From: Magicicada septendecula
Lineage: Eukaryota; Arthropoda; Insecta; Hemiptera; Cicadidae
DNA: 64,000 nt
Reading direction: 5' to 3'
NCBI GenBank assembly: GCA_034769895.1
Contig: CM068372.1
Span: 368,547,258-368,611,257 of the forward strand
Shown here: one piece after another, positions 1 through 11,714 of the stretch
Layout of the letters: every line of letters begins with the position of its first letter
Numbering within the stretch: the stretch's first letter is position 1
Made by a program: the position numbers and the translations under genes
Notes under the pieces: model-generated
Seen by the model: the letters and a program-made list of their open reading frames with translations, nothing else
What the model was told of the DNA's origin: nothing
Databases searched by the model: none

Positions 1-366
1 CGTGCAGTATATCTCATACTTCCTATTTTAAATACCTCATAAATTTCCTATTTGGTTTTTGACATTGTCTTTTTTTCCAATGAAAAATGAATTCAATCAT
101 TTCTGTAATCTTTGGTTCCGGAACATGTGTAAACACTGTACGACCAGAATAATAAATATAAATTTCCTATTTTGTATGTCTCATATTTTCTATTTTTATA
201 TATAGGCCTACAATCGACGAACTTCACACGTCGTTATTATTATAGATTCATTAGATTTGTTAAGATCAGAGTTGCAACTTTTCACGTTTCAAGTCCTGTT
301 AACGTTTATATGTATTTTTACTGTAATGGAACGGTTAAGAATTATGCAAGACGTAGATGTACTCAC
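1..366. other. AT-rich non-coding DNA, probable intron
   Basis: No coding or repeat signature is visible. The stretch lies immediately downstream, in the minus-strand sense, of the donor site of the exon at 367-576, so it is most simply the intron following that exon. It contains one TAGGCCTA palindrome near 203. Confidence 0.5.
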
Positions 367-576
367 CTCAACCCCACCGTTCCACATGTAGTGGACTGCG
401 TCGTGGTGGTTGGAGCCGGTGACGTTGTTCATGTGTTCCGCCATGACGGACATCCAGTGAACCAACCCCCCCTGGCTCTGCCCACTAGGAGGCCCCCCAC
501 ACTTGCTGTGACCCCCTGAGCCGCCAGGGCCGCCTCCTCCACCGTGCTGCCCGCCCTCCCACACAAATGCTGCCTT
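367..576 (-). CDS. Internal coding exon of an unidentified host gene
   Basis: Read on the minus strand, this 210-bp stretch is open for 70 codons and is bounded by an acceptor (TTTCAG, 577-582) and a donor (GTGAGT, 361-366). Both junctions fall between codons, so it is a symmetric phase 0-0 exon. The peptide starts KAAFVWEGGQH, then has a Gly/Ser-rich stretch (about residues 8-38, including GGGGGPGGSGG). It ends in a non-repetitive segment containing LVHWMSVMAEHM and HDAVHYMWNGGVE, with clustered Trp, Met and His. The mix of a flexible Gly-rich linker and a compact, probably conserved block suggests a regulatory protein such as a transcription factor, but I do not recognise the family and name no gene. 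No other exon of the gene was found; neighbouring exons are probably outside the window or separated by long introns. The splice sites and composition make chance unlikely. Confidence 0.7.
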
Positions 577-734
577 CTGAAACACAACACCAACATCACG
601 TTATTATTTTAGTTGATTACTATCTGAATAAAATTTATTAAAATGTATATATATATATATAAAACATATTTTTATATTCATATCAAACATATATAATTTT
701 TTTTATCAGTCCGGTTACATCTTTCTTGCGACAG

Positions 735-1166
735 TTTAGTAACTAATATGTCCACTGAATATGTTACTAGAATAGGCCTATTGCAGGATAAGAGATAGTG
801 GGGCTGCCATCCGGAGTTTCTGTACGGGTTGTCCCCCATAAACTGGCTGTCGTACCGTAGCAGACCAGACACCAGTTTTCCCTGTACGCAGCATTACAAA
901 TGACAAATCCAACTAGATTAATTGCCCAATATCGGCAAAACTGCCATAATGGGTAAAAACTGTAAATACCGGCAAAAATTTCCCACTATCGTCTAAAATG
1001 GTTGAAACTTCTTAACCAAAAGGATGACTCCCGCATCCCCAAACAATTATGGAATTACGAGTCGAAAGAACGGGAGGTGTGGGACATCCGAAGAAGCGTT
1101 TGAGTGACCAGGTCTAGTTTGTCTGCATGGGACCGGAACAAACCATTTTTGGTTTAATTCTTGTTG
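735..1166. mobile_element. Degenerate LINE remnant, two parts in opposite orientation
   Basis: Bases about 1027-1166, on the plus strand, match the 3' end of the LINE copies at 10,325 and 28,775: a GRRGVGHP-like coding tail, then a shared downstream stretch ending near GAAGATGATG. Bases about 790-880, on the minus strand, resemble the internal segment at 28,650-28,700 (the stretch with GACAGCCAGTTTATGGG). The two parts point in opposite directions, which could be an old inversion or two insertions. The intervening bases are poorly preserved. Confidence 0.45.
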
Positions 1167-1299
1167 AAGATGATGTAGACGATTAATTATTTTTACATAT
1201 TTCTGAAAATGACAGTTAAAAATACTGTTGACACGTAAATTATATACAAAAATATATTCTGGTATAAAATAACAACTATTATTTATTATTAAGAATTAT

Positions 1300-1430
1300 A
1301 ACTAGCTAAAAGCATGGCTTTGTGGTGACTCACGAAGCTTAAATACAAAAAATATTACGTACAAATAAATAATCATAATATTTATATTTGAGCTTCAGGA
1401 ATCACCATCAAACCATGCTTTTAGCTAGTT
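1300..1430. repeat. Imperfect hairpin / MITE-like inverted repeat
   Basis: The left arm (1300-1346) begins AACTAGCTAAAAGCATGG. The right arm (about 1384-1430) is its reverse complement with roughly 80% identity, separated by an AT-rich spacer. The whole is about 131 bp, with outermost bases that match exactly. It could be a small fold-back transposon or a Helitron-associated hairpin, since it lies just beyond the 3' side of the Helitron remnant. Confidence 0.6.
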
Positions 1431-1671
1431 AAAAAAAAAGTAATTTTTCGTTTTTCGAACTAATTTTATGGGTAAAAAACAATATTTTGATTTTTTATAT
1501 TTACTTTTTTAAATATAAAAAGTACAATAGAAAATTATTTTTAAAAAATTAATAATTAAATAATTAGAAAAAAAAGATTAACATATTTAATTAATAATTA
1601 TATCAGTAATTAGATACATTTTTAATCAGATACAAAATTTCTCATTCGAGTTTCTTCTTGTTTTCTACACT
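1431..1671. other. AT-rich spacer, nothing recognised
   Basis: Very AT-rich sequence between the hairpin and the Helitron helicase remnant. No coding or repeat signal is visible. Confidence 0.5.
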
Positions 1672-2464
1672 TTAATATATGTGAATTTTTAATATTACAA
1701 AATCTATCGTAAGATGTATATAGTCTTGTAAAGTCTGTAGTCTTTCGTAAAGTGGTCTGTCATTAACAGACGGTAACTGATTAATATCCCCCAAAAAATA
1801 TACAAATAATCCACCAAACGGTTCATCTTGTCTTGATGGAATAGCTCTGCGTACTCTTAAATCAATTTTCCTCAAAAGACTACATCCAATCATACTCATT
1901 TCATCTATAAACAGAAATTTACAACCACGAATTTCGTGTTGAAATTGAGCAAGTAAGTGTGAACTGAGTTCTTTAAATACTTTATGTACTCCTATTAAAA
2001 GTTTGGAGTGTATTGTTGATCCATTAATGTTAACAGCAGCAGCACCAGTTGGTGCAAGCACTTGATAAGAAGATGATCCCAATGTTTGATTCAATCGACA
2101 AGTGAAATATAATTAAAGTACTCTTTCCAGAACCGGCTTTTCCTTGAATAACAATTCTTTTAATCGGAAGTTCTTCTTCGTTACCTTGTAGATAACTAAG
2201 TTGTTTTTCAAATATATTTGTCAGTTCTTGTTCTTCATCAGAGAAAACAATATTTGGCAGATTATATTGAACATTAACAATAACATTAACAACAATGTCA
2301 TTTCTTTGAATTTCTAATACTTTTTCTTTTTCAATGAAATTTTTTAATGTATTCAACACTTGTTGATTCAAAATAGAATGCCAATTATATGTGATATCAA
2401 TTTCTCTTCTACCTAGATCTACTTCTTCCTGAATAGTATTTGGTCCAGCAGCTAGTCCATCCAA
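1672..2464 (-). pseudogene. Helitron PIF1-like helicase pseudogene
   Basis: This is the ATP-dependent 5'-3' helicase half of RepHel. The upstream frame (2464-2030) holds Walker A, VIQGKAGSGKSTL, at about 2114-2152. Just beyond it a frame change near 2100 moves the reading to the next stretch (2094-1672). That stretch has VLAPTGAAAVNINGSTIHS (motif Ia), FLFIDEMSMIG (Walker B) and FLGDINQLPSV (motif III). The remaining C-terminal motifs IV-VI are not visible before a stop at 1672, so the domain is truncated as well as frameshifted. Another break between 2464 and 2606 separates it from the Rep part. Confidence 0.85.
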
Positions 2465-2605
2465 TCATATGGTTGATCTACTTCTAATTGGTCTGTTTCT
2501 TCAAAATCTTCTTCGTCTTCCAAATTTTGTAGCATATAATCCAAATCATAATTCAGAATATCGTCATTCCCAAAATGCTGCTCATATATAATCTTCCAAG
2601 TACTA

Positions 2606-4310
2606 TTATGTGGATTTAGACGCAGGGAATATGTAACAAAAATTGTTGCTTGTAAAAATTTTCATTGTTTTCAACACCAGGATCATATTTAATTTTTGGC
2701 ATGACTCTGAGAATAAAAGGTACTTTTTTAGTACTATAATTTCCACCTCTTTTATACATTTTTGTAAAAAATCTGTTAAAGACATATTTTTAAATTCCGC
2801 TGATCGCTGTTGATATTTCTCCAAAGAATTTGAAATAGAAATGCTTCCATTCTCTCTATTCATATCAAGTTGTTCCCATACATTATGTGATAAATTAATT
2901 AAAACAAATTGACGAGATGATCGAAACAAAGGCCAACTCATTAAAATCCAAAAAATTTCTTGAGCAGAATAATCACGTTCAGCACATATTTTTATCAAAA
3001 TCTTTTGAACTATTTGTTGAACATTAACATTACTATGTGACGATTGCACTGTTTGTCTAATGGAATGTTTCATACCTTCCGATCTTGGTTCAGCTTTGCT
3101 AGCATACTTAGCAATATACTTAAGAACAGCATGAATAGAAACGATGGCTTGTGAATCAATATTTGCTCGCCAAATTTTCAAAATTTGTGAACTATGGCTA
3201 TTTAAATATGAATTATTTCTTTTTGAAATATATTCTAATTCACCATGAATAAATTGAATCTTACTTTCGGTGACACATTCTTTTGGAAACTTAAAACGAC
3301 AAGTAGTTTCAGAAGAATTTTTTTTGTTTCTTTGACAATAAGCTTTAGAACATTTATGCATTTGTCCTGCACGTATTAAATGATTGTAATCAACATCTTG
3401 ATCAGGTACGTCAGTAAAATGCATTTTTGATGGATGTATATCATAAGTTTGAGAAGGATCTGGATGCCAAGTAGATATAAATTCATCGAAATACTTACTA
3501 ATTTCTTGTATTCTCACAATATCATCTGGATAAGATTATTGAGATCAGGAGCATTTTCAAGCCAGAAAATACTATGCATATGAGGACTACCTCTATGTTG
3601 AAATTCAATACGAAACCAGAAATCTTTGACTTTGAAATATTAAAAAAAAAAATATTCCATAAAAAATTCTAACCTTTTACGAAAAAATAGGCAACAATTA
3701 AAGGATTAGGATTCAATAATTTTGATATAGGAATGAATTCAGGATTTTGATTGAGATTGGCATAATCATAATCAGGATCAAGAATACGATAAATCTCTGG
3801 CCAATATAAATCAGCTGCACTTAATGTAATAAAAACAGTAGTAGTTCCTAATTCTTCAACCATATCCAATAATTCTCGAGACCTCATGTACCAATAAGAG
3901 CTTGATGACCTTAGATTAGCATTGAAAGATAAAATTGATTTATACAATCTTGGTTCGCTTTGTAATATTTCTTGAAGTTGTTCGATTGTTTCAATACCAT
4001 GTAAACGTCTGTGTGAATTTTGTTAACACAAATATTCCCATTCTGCAAAGCTTTCCAACGCATCAGGCTGTTAAAAGCAAAAAATCGAAATCTTGGATGT
4101 TGAGCAAATCTGCCATCTTCATACATTATGAGAAATTTAAAATACTCACTATTTGAAATTTTACGAAACCTCCCATCTTTAAGATCACCTTTTCCAGTAG
4201 GAAATAAAGTTGGAAAAGCTCTACAAATATATCCGTCGCACGTAAATTCATTAACACGTACAGAATTTATTCTAGGCCAAGGTATATTAGACTTGACAAG
4301 TCAAAAAAAA
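2606..4310 (-). pseudogene. Helitron Rep domain pseudogene
   Basis: In life this part nicks and joins DNA for rolling-circle transposition. The frame running from about 4310 contains GYICRAFPTLFPTGKGDLKD, then MYEDGRFAQHPRFRFFAFN, both typical of the Helitron N-terminal domain. It continues in another frame with TVFITLSAADLYWPEIYRIL. The catalytic segment FQHRGSPHMHSIFWLENAP, with the two metal-binding histidines, reads through about 3620-3540 but meets a stop before the next open stretch (3517-2606). That stretch carries LKYIAKYASK, the tyrosine motif in which either tyrosine could be the nicking nucleophile. At least three frame breaks are present, and no credible start codon precedes the first block. 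The catalytic residues survive although the frame does not, which fits neutral decay of a once active copy. Confidence 0.85.
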
Positions 4311-5208
4311 TATTTGAAAATGCAAAGGTTTTTGGTTTGATATAACAAACAGTATTGCATAAAAAATTATTTACTATAATTCGTTAATGACATTTTATTC
4401 AGGGCGTTAATTAAATTCTACATTTTTAAAAGTATTAAGATGAAGTCGTAGAAAACAGGAACTTACAGAAATTAAATAAATGTGTTTAGAGCTTTGTTAA
4501 GTTCAAGGAAATCTGTAATATCACTGTGTGTAATGTAGTTTAAGTGCTCTTATTTCATTACATGGAAACCAAGCCTGTGGACATATAGGAGCCGTATAAT
4601 TTAAATAATTATGTATATATTTTTTTGATTGAAAAAGTAAAAAAACCTTTCACTCAAAAAATCTCTTTTAACAATGTAACTTAACCTCAAACGCAAATAT
4701 AAATATACAAAAAATATTTTCACTTGTCGATATTTATAAAAAAAATATACATGAAAAATGAATCTTGGATTTATGAAATATGTTTTATGATTTATGAAAT
4801 TTATGAAATATATTTTATAAACAACACAGCACAACAGTATCTTTCATTCAAGAAAAACGGTAGAATATTCAGTATATACACTCTTTGTCTAAAACCACGG
4901 AACGCAATAGTAACAGACTATATAGTAATATTAAAGAAATCCCACAGATGGCGACACTTTACATACATATACATAGATTTATACAAAAAAAATTATTACA
5001 ATTATTTCTTGTAAAAAATTAATTTTTTATAAAAATAATGATTGATGACACATCTAGACATGAATATGAATAATTATGTTCAATTTCAAGTCTAGAGGTT
5101 CAGTAGTTTTCCCGTAAAGTGTACCATAAAAATGTACCAATTGTTGCCTAGTAGTAGGACTCGCTTCGCTCGTCCTAATGAAAGAAGATTAATCGTGAGG
5201 AAATATGA

Positions 5209-5210
<2 letters not shown>
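4311..5210. other. AT-rich non-coding DNA
   Basis: No convincing gene. A short local repetition of a TTTATGAAATAT-like unit lies around 4768-4815. The open frames here are short and of AT-driven composition. Confidence 0.5.

Positions 5211-5274
<64 letters not shown>
5211..5274. repeat. (GT)n microsatellite
   Basis: An uninterrupted run of about 32 GT units. Open frames across it are artefacts of the repeat. Confidence 0.95.
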
Positions 5275-5276
<2 letters not shown>

Positions 5277-5824
5277 AACATGTTTATTTCACTTTACTTT
5301 GGCAGAGCATAAAATTCCATAATGTAATCAGTACTCATCAGTACTAAATGTCAAAATGTTTTCTGTGTATTGAATGTTTCTTAAATACATTACGTAAATT
5401 TAAAATACTCTTATAAACAGCGATTGTTTGGCTATGCCGTCCGTGATAACTGAGGCAGCAACGCCGACGTAAGCTACTAATGGGCGCAAAAAGTGAAGAA
5501 CAAAGCAGCAAAATAAGTAAAACGCGAAACAATTTATCAAAATCTAAATAAAATGTTTTATTCATAAAACTGTGCGTTCACTGTTATTTTTATCTTTCTT
5601 TTAAAGTGAATAATGTTTATTTACAGGTGCAGCAAGATTACTTATTTATTATCTTGAAGATTTATCACGTTCCTCATACCAATGTGTTTAATAAATAAAT
5701 AAAAGTAGAATAAGAAATAAAATAAAATAAAAATAAAGTTAAAAAGAAAACAAAAGAACCAGAATTATCCCTTCAGCTAAAAAAAGGAATACTTGTTGAA
5801 ATTCAAACGTTAAAAGATTTTTTA

Positions 5825-5826
<2 letters not shown>
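5275..5826. other. Non-coding stretch, nothing recognised
   Basis: No motif, splice signal or repeat relationship was seen between the two GT/TG microsatellites. Confidence 0.45.

Positions 5827-5903
<77 letters not shown>
5827..5903. repeat. (TG)n microsatellite
   Basis: An uninterrupted run of about 38 TG units. Confidence 0.95.
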
Positions 5904-5906
<3 letters not shown>

Positions 5907-7429
5907 GCTTACATTGACGTTGCAAGGTAACAAGCAAAAGTAATAACCTCAAGTGTATTTAGTATTCAGTCGGAGAAAAGTGACCAGTGCCAGAGATAAA
6001 TGTCCAGTAATTTAAAAGAGATTTCTGTTTCGATAACAGGAAATGCAAATTACATACAACCACCACGAACACATCAAGAAGGCATTGTATTGACAACACG
6101 AGTCGCCGATTCGATACCTGCAAACTTAATTAAACTTTTAATTACGTCCGGGCGATGTTCGCTCACCGTGTCTACGCTTGGACACACTCTTCTTCTTCTT
6201 AAGTGCAGTCCGTAAACACATAGATTACAGTTAATTTAATAAATGAAGAACGAACATGGGCGTTAAATCTAGTAATCAGGAGTGGTCGCGGTCCCAAATG
6301 GTATGAGGATCACAGTACTGAGAACTATCCTGTTTCGTAGAATCCTACGCCGACTTATATAATGAAGTGAATTTGTAAATCAAATTTTTCACTTTGAGAG
6401 TAAATATTTCAGGGATTAAATTCTATTTTAAACGATTAAATATTTAATTTCAGAAAGAGTAGGCCTACATGCCACAGGTATAAGCTATTCCGTCACATAT
6501 TTGGAAATTTTATTTCTAACACTAATAAATCTGTCAACCGAATGAGAGAACTGTGCAGTTCGTTTGTTGCAATGAAACGCTGGATATCGACACTGACCCT
6601 CTTGTGTTAGACTGTCGTCAGTATTTTGCTGCCGCTACAGAGATGACGTTGCACAATCAGTGACGTATCTAGAATTTGGCCTCGGGGGGGGGGGGAGTCG
6701 GTTTCATACAAAAGAAAGAACAAGTTACGATTTATCAATATTACTGTGTTTAAAGTAGTCGAAAAACGTGTGATAATATCCTGAAATCAACCCATTAAAG
6801 TAAACAATAATAACACAACAAAAATACGCGGTATTGAAACAATGTTTACAAGATACTTATTTACTGAATTGATTTTCCAATTTTGATATTTCAAACGTGC
6901 AGAAAAATGCCCGCCTAACTACGAGTTGTTTTTTTTTAAGTGGCTTTCACAAAAAAGCGAGTGTTACATTAAATGCGTATTGGTTTTCATGTATAATTTC
7001 GATTTCCTTGTTAACCTAACAACATCAGCTTTTGCCGTCACAAGCACACATCGGTGTTAGATTAGTTCTAGAAACATTTTCCATAAAAAATATAACAAAG
7101 GAAACCGACTGCAACCGTCAACAAACTATTTTATAACATACACACATAAACTTTAACGAATTCTTTCATCTAACTTAAATTATATGCAATATACAGGCCT
7201 ACTACATATCGATACCAATAATCGCATAATAGAAATTATCGAAAATGAGTGTGGGTACGGTTACTGGGAAACTACCAAAAATATTTCACTCTTAGGTTTA
7301 CTCTGAGAACGTAAGGCCAAGAAAAGTCCCTACGAAACGCATAGAAACAATAATTGATACATAGGCCTATATGATTGTAAGGGAAGAAAATAAAAACAAC
7401 CTTCAAACAAAATTAAAAATAAAATCATA
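5904..7429. other. Non-coding stretch
   Basis: No gene recognised. A short poly(G) run is at about 6686-6694, and TAGGCCTA occurs near 6460 and 7362. The short open frame at 6000-6215 has no recognisable domain. Confidence 0.45.
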
Positions 7430-7680
7430 TTGATATATGTCTCACCCGTCTCTCTCATTCTATCTCTCTCTCCCTCCCTATCACTCTCTCCTTCTATCTC
7501 TCTCACTGTCTGTCTGTCTGTCAGTCTGTCTCTCTCTCTCTCCCTCCCTATCACTCTCTCGTTCTATATCTCTCACTCTCTGTCTGTCTCTCTCTCTCTC
7601 TACCTCCCTCCCTCCCTCCCTTCCTCCCTCCCCGCTCTCTCTCTCCCACCCTCCATCACCTCTATTTCTTTCTCCCGCAA
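7430..7680. repeat. Pyrimidine-rich (CT)n/(CTGT)n/(CCCT)n compound repeat
   Basis: About 250 bp of nearly pure C/T on the plus strand, mixing CTCT, CTGT and CCCT units. A segment of about 37 bp (starting CTCTCTCCCTCCCTATCACT) occurs twice, near 7464 and 7535. This is simple-sequence DNA, not a protein. Confidence 0.9.
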
Positions 7681-7903
7681 ACACATACAAACACACCCAT
7701 GTACGAATACGTATGTATTTTTATATTCTCTTTGTTTGTGCCAAAACATGTTGTGAGTATTAGTAGCAACAATGACAAAGCTAAATATGTGAGCAACATA
7801 TAATTTTCATGTTGTTTACGTTTTGAATTTTAGTTTTTTTTTTATAGGATTTTCTTGAGAGTCAATGAAGTCCTGATCATGACGCTGCAAGAATTTACGT
7901 TTG

Positions 7904-7951
<48 letters not shown>
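7904..7951. repeat. (TG)n microsatellite
   Basis: About 24 uninterrupted TG units. Confidence 0.95.
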
Positions 7952-7952
<1 letters not shown>

Positions 7953-10324
7953 ACATTTCCACGCACACACGTATACACTTAGTACATTGAATTCAGCAAA
8001 TTCTAGCTCTACGTTACGGGGGTGTGTGTAACTTAAAACTTACTGTGTGTGGGTGTTTTAACTTCAAACACTCTACCCACAATAAATTAGGCCTACTATT
8101 TAGCTGAAATATAAATGCGTTACACCTTAAAACTAAACATAATTGCGATTACAAATTACAAAATTATCATCATTATGAGCGATAAAAATATTCTTTTTCC
8201 GTTTTACGAAAGAATTAATGAGTTTAGGTTATCAGAAATGTCGGCCAACTTACCGTATATTAATAATACAGTGTTGTCCTAAAAATCCTTTAGAAATACA
8301 TCCATAGTAAGTAGCGTTTGGAATTGTTTTTCCAAATTTATTTAATATCATACATACAAACGACTGTATTATAATACATTTTCTCTTGAAACGCTTAAAA
8401 TAATCTATATATGGAAATGAAAGGAAGGCTGCAACGAATTTAGAGATTTACAGTCTTGCTGCCACGGCCTTACGTATTCCGTTTTATACAATTGCGCAAC
8501 AATTCGTGAAAATGCGTAAACTACATACAATGAAATGTTCAATTAGAGAACGTAAGATAATAATAACCGCTAAAACACGACGACGACAACGATGGAATGG
8601 CCGTGGTGGCTTACATTAATTAACTGCTTGAACATCATAAATCTTGGTATGGAGACCCAAATATAGAAAGACAGGTTAGTCGTTGATTAGGAATGAATAC
8701 TCTTATATGTTGTGTATGGTAAAAGTATGTCACCTTAGGCTTACCAACTTTGTCAACATTCAGCCGAGTGCCCGATTTTATTGCGAGCCATACCCGATTT
8801 ATTTCTTGATCAATCAATGATAATTTCTTTTGTTTTTGCGAAATGGCTTCTAAATATTTTCTTTTGAATGATTCATGAAAACGTTTTACATAACTACTGC
8901 AGTACATTTTCTTAGAATAACTTTAAATTATAAAGTTTACATTTATTCAACGCAGTACAGTGTTATATAACCTCCAGAATGCACAGTATTGAAAAATATG
9001 CTTTCACAAAAAATTTCAGATTTAACGTAAGAACGGCGGGGTCGTTAACTAAAAAATTCTGTTAAATTCTATTAAATTATCAAGTTATAAAATGTTTCAA
9101 CATCAACAGAAATTAATACGTTGTTACTTAGATTAGAAAATAATAAATATAGGTAAGGAAAACCATACGTGACTTCCATGTTCTAAGATTTATAGTTAAA
9201 ACCGTTTACTTGAATTCGGTTCCTTAATTTTAACGTATTAGGTGTGTTCCTTGTAAACCGAGTTTTATGTTTGACAAATTGAAATGAAATATTTCCGTAT
9301 AAACTACTTGTTTGTTGCCGATAACGTAGTACATATATAGAAAATTATCCCCGCCCCATTCAAATATCATTTTCACTTACATACTTTTATCTACCTTTCT
9401 ACAGTGGATTATTATGACCTTCTTTTCAGGATACTTTATTTATCAAAATTAAATACTTTACTGTTGTCAAAACGTTGTAGATAAACCGATCTTCAGCAAA
9501 ATTAATAGGCTTTGAGTCCTCTAGAACTCGGGCCCATGTGCAAAACATTTGATTCTGTTTGAATTTGCGTCAGATATCGTGCGCCATAGAAAAAATTCTA
9601 CACATAGACACACCCACACTTTTCGAAAAATGACTTTTCTTCATGTTTTGAGGGTAGTATAATGAAAATCAGCCCTTAACTCGAACACGATTGTTTTCGC
9701 GATCACCATACTTCCATTTCCTTACAGAACATGAAAGTAAAACAAAAAATTCAATATTCTGAGCAGTCAGATTCAATGAAAATGTTAAGGATATTTGGCT
9801 ACTCATCATTTGGTATTCCAAGGTTCCCATGAACAAAACTAGAGCACTCAACTAAAAAGGTCAAATCATCAAAGAGGTAAAAATCATCACATAGCTACGC
9901 AAAATTTCCCCACTGCCACAAATATCTGCGCTTTAAGCAAAACGTAATATTTTAAATAATGTGAGCAACACATTCTAAATGTTTAAATACTATTACAAGA
10001 ATAACATAAATATTTTAAATAATTTTATTCTCTAGTTAATCTCTTTCGCGTTTGGTTACAGCTCATGACAAAATGTTTGGCGTTTACTTCAGGTACGCCA
10101 CCAGAGCACAGCACCAAACAAAATTTGGTGATTAAACAGTCGACTTAATGTAAAAACAATCTTTTTAATTTTTTTGTAAAATAAATTGAATTATTATAGT
10201 GCGCATATGACAATCTACTTTTCAACTAAATATTATGTAAATCATATTGTTATAACTTACTAAAAAAATAGTATCGATTCTATTTATGTTCATTGTAAAT
10301 CGATTTCTTGTAATAAAATACATA
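7952..10324. other. Long AT-rich stretch with no recognised gene
   Basis: No splice-bounded exon or transposon motif was recognised on either strand. A 90-codon minus-strand frame at 8635-8907 is the longest, but it has no recognisable domain and no supporting splice signals. Confidence 0.45.
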
Positions 10325-10672
10325 CAAACACTACATAAAGTCCAGGCCGCCAGTCGCATTCAAGCGGCTGAAATGAGATTTATCAGGCACATGGCAGGGT
10401 ATACTCTCCATGATCATAGAAGAAACACAGATATACGGCAGGAACTGAGTATTATGAGTATACTCGACAGGATCGCCCAGTATCGGCTGAATTGGTGGGA
10501 ACATCTTTGCCGAATGGATGGCTGCCGCATCAACAAACAACTCTGGAACTATAAGCCGAAGGGACGGAGAGGTGTGGGACGTCCGAGGAACCGCTGGAGT
10601 GACCAGCTCAAATCTTTGTCTATTTGAGACCAGAACAAACCATCCTTGGTTTAATCCGTGAAGATGATGATG
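10325..10672 (+). mobile_element. 5'-truncated LINE, RT C-terminal region (family 1)
   Basis: The open reading ends AEMRFIRHMAGYTLHDHRRN, then RLNWWEHLCRMDGCRINKQL and GRRGVGRPRNRWSDQ. This is the layout (EMRF-x-R ... RN-x-x-IR ... W-x-x-H-x-RM ... GRPR-x-RW) seen at the C-terminus of many arthropod endonuclease/reverse-transcriptase LINE proteins. Palm, fingers and endonuclease are all missing, so it is a dead 5'-truncated copy. A short 3' untranslated part after the stop (about 10,627) runs to GATGATGATGA. The same 3' end recurs at about 1027-1166 and 28,775-29,035. Confidence 0.8.
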
Positions 10673-11656
10673 ACAAACACTACATGCCCTCGCTTCATTT
10701 AATTATTCGTTCACTCTTAATTTAATCGTCATTGTTTACAGCAGAATCTCTCTTACTCCAAATACATCGAGCAACCATTTACACTTTGAATCAGTTCACT
10801 CACCACTCGGCACTCAAATTCTCACTTCTGACGTGTAGCCCACGATACACCCATGTTTTAAATATATATTTTTTTTTACTTGTTTTGGTTTGTATACTTA
10901 CCAATCGTTTAACGCTGTAATAAATATCAGTGAATTTATTGTAACGATAAGGCTAACGGTACATTTGTTTCCATTTTAAGTTTTGACCAACTGTAAAAAA
11001 AAATAAAACGTAGCCTATATTTTAGTCGAGTCTTCAAGTCAAAATTTAATTTAAAAATTAATCGGATAATTACAACGAATCCAATCAACGCCTCTTTCGA
11101 AGGTTAGTAAATGTCCCGGGGACTCTCCGTTTCCTGGAGTAATTCGATAGATTCGTTCCCTGGAATTATGTTCCCAGGAGTTTGGAGTAATTCCAAACTC
11201 CTGGTAGTCAACAGTGTTGCAGAGAGCGCCAAGAATTACGTATAGCCTACTTTCCAGGGCGATCAAGAAATTAATAACAAAATACAAAAGTCAATACAAA
11301 GACAAAAAAAATTGGCCACGAATTTCATTTTCATTGTTAAAAAAGAAAAAACAATTTTTTGTTTCTTAAAACAGATATAATTTCAGACAGCAAATAACCA
11401 ATCTAATTGCTTATAAATTATTTTACAACCACTCCTGACGTGTTTTTACGAAGACATTTGGTGAAATTTTCATCGGTTTCTGATAAAACATTCATGTAAT
11501 TTCGTTAAAAGTTATTTGTGATTTATTCTGTCGAATAAACATACATATATTATGAATTATGAATAAATAAGACATATCTATTGGTCACAAATTTCCTTAA
11601 TTACGGAAGTAAATAATAACATCTGACGTTAAAATTCTGTCTTTCTGTGTACCCGT
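10673..11656. other. Non-coding stretch
   Basis: No gene was recognised. It contains a palindrome at 11,174-11,204, listed separately. The sequence is otherwise AT-rich and without visible repeat relatives in this window. Confidence 0.45.
11174..11204. repeat. 31-bp palindrome, 13-bp arms
   Basis: The arms CCAGGAGTTTGGA and TCCAAACTCCTGG pair perfectly around a 5-base loop (GTAAT). Confidence 0.75.
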
Positions 11657-11714
11657 ACACACACACACACACACACACGCACGCACACGCACACACACAC
11701 ACACACACACACAC
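11657..11714. repeat. (CA)n microsatellite with GC interruptions
   Basis: About 58 bp of AC repeats interrupted by ACGC units. It is followed by an AT-rich palindromic piece containing TAGGCCTA near 11,728. Confidence 0.95.

Larger units (their letters stand above)
1672..4310 (-). mobile_element. Decayed Helitron (Rep/helicase region)
   Basis: Successive minus-strand open stretches carry, in the right order, the parts of a Helitron RepHel protein: N-terminal Helitron-like domain (4310 to about 3911), more of the same domain (3947-3669), the HUH-type Rep motif HMH (3574-3582), the Rep tyrosine region (about 3105-3130), and a PIF1-family helicase with Walker A and Walker B (2464-1672). The frame is broken several times, so the element cannot encode a full protein. 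The helicase stops soon after its third motif. I could not place the element ends (5'-TC and 3' hairpin-CTRR), so the limits cover only the recognisable coding part. Confidence 0.85.

Noticed and set aside
6085..6130. GATTCGATACC, B-box-like string
   Set aside because: No tRNA cloverleaf can be built around it.
7330..7763. Several frames of 70-110 codons rich in Ser/Leu/Pro or Arg/Glu
   Set aside because: They are translations of a CT/CTGT simple repeat in several frames at once. No domain or splice support.
8635..8907. 90-codon minus-strand frame, Lys-rich, starting MYCSSYVKRF
   Set aside because: No recognisable domain, no splice signals, no relatives in the window. A chance frame in AT-rich DNA cannot be excluded.
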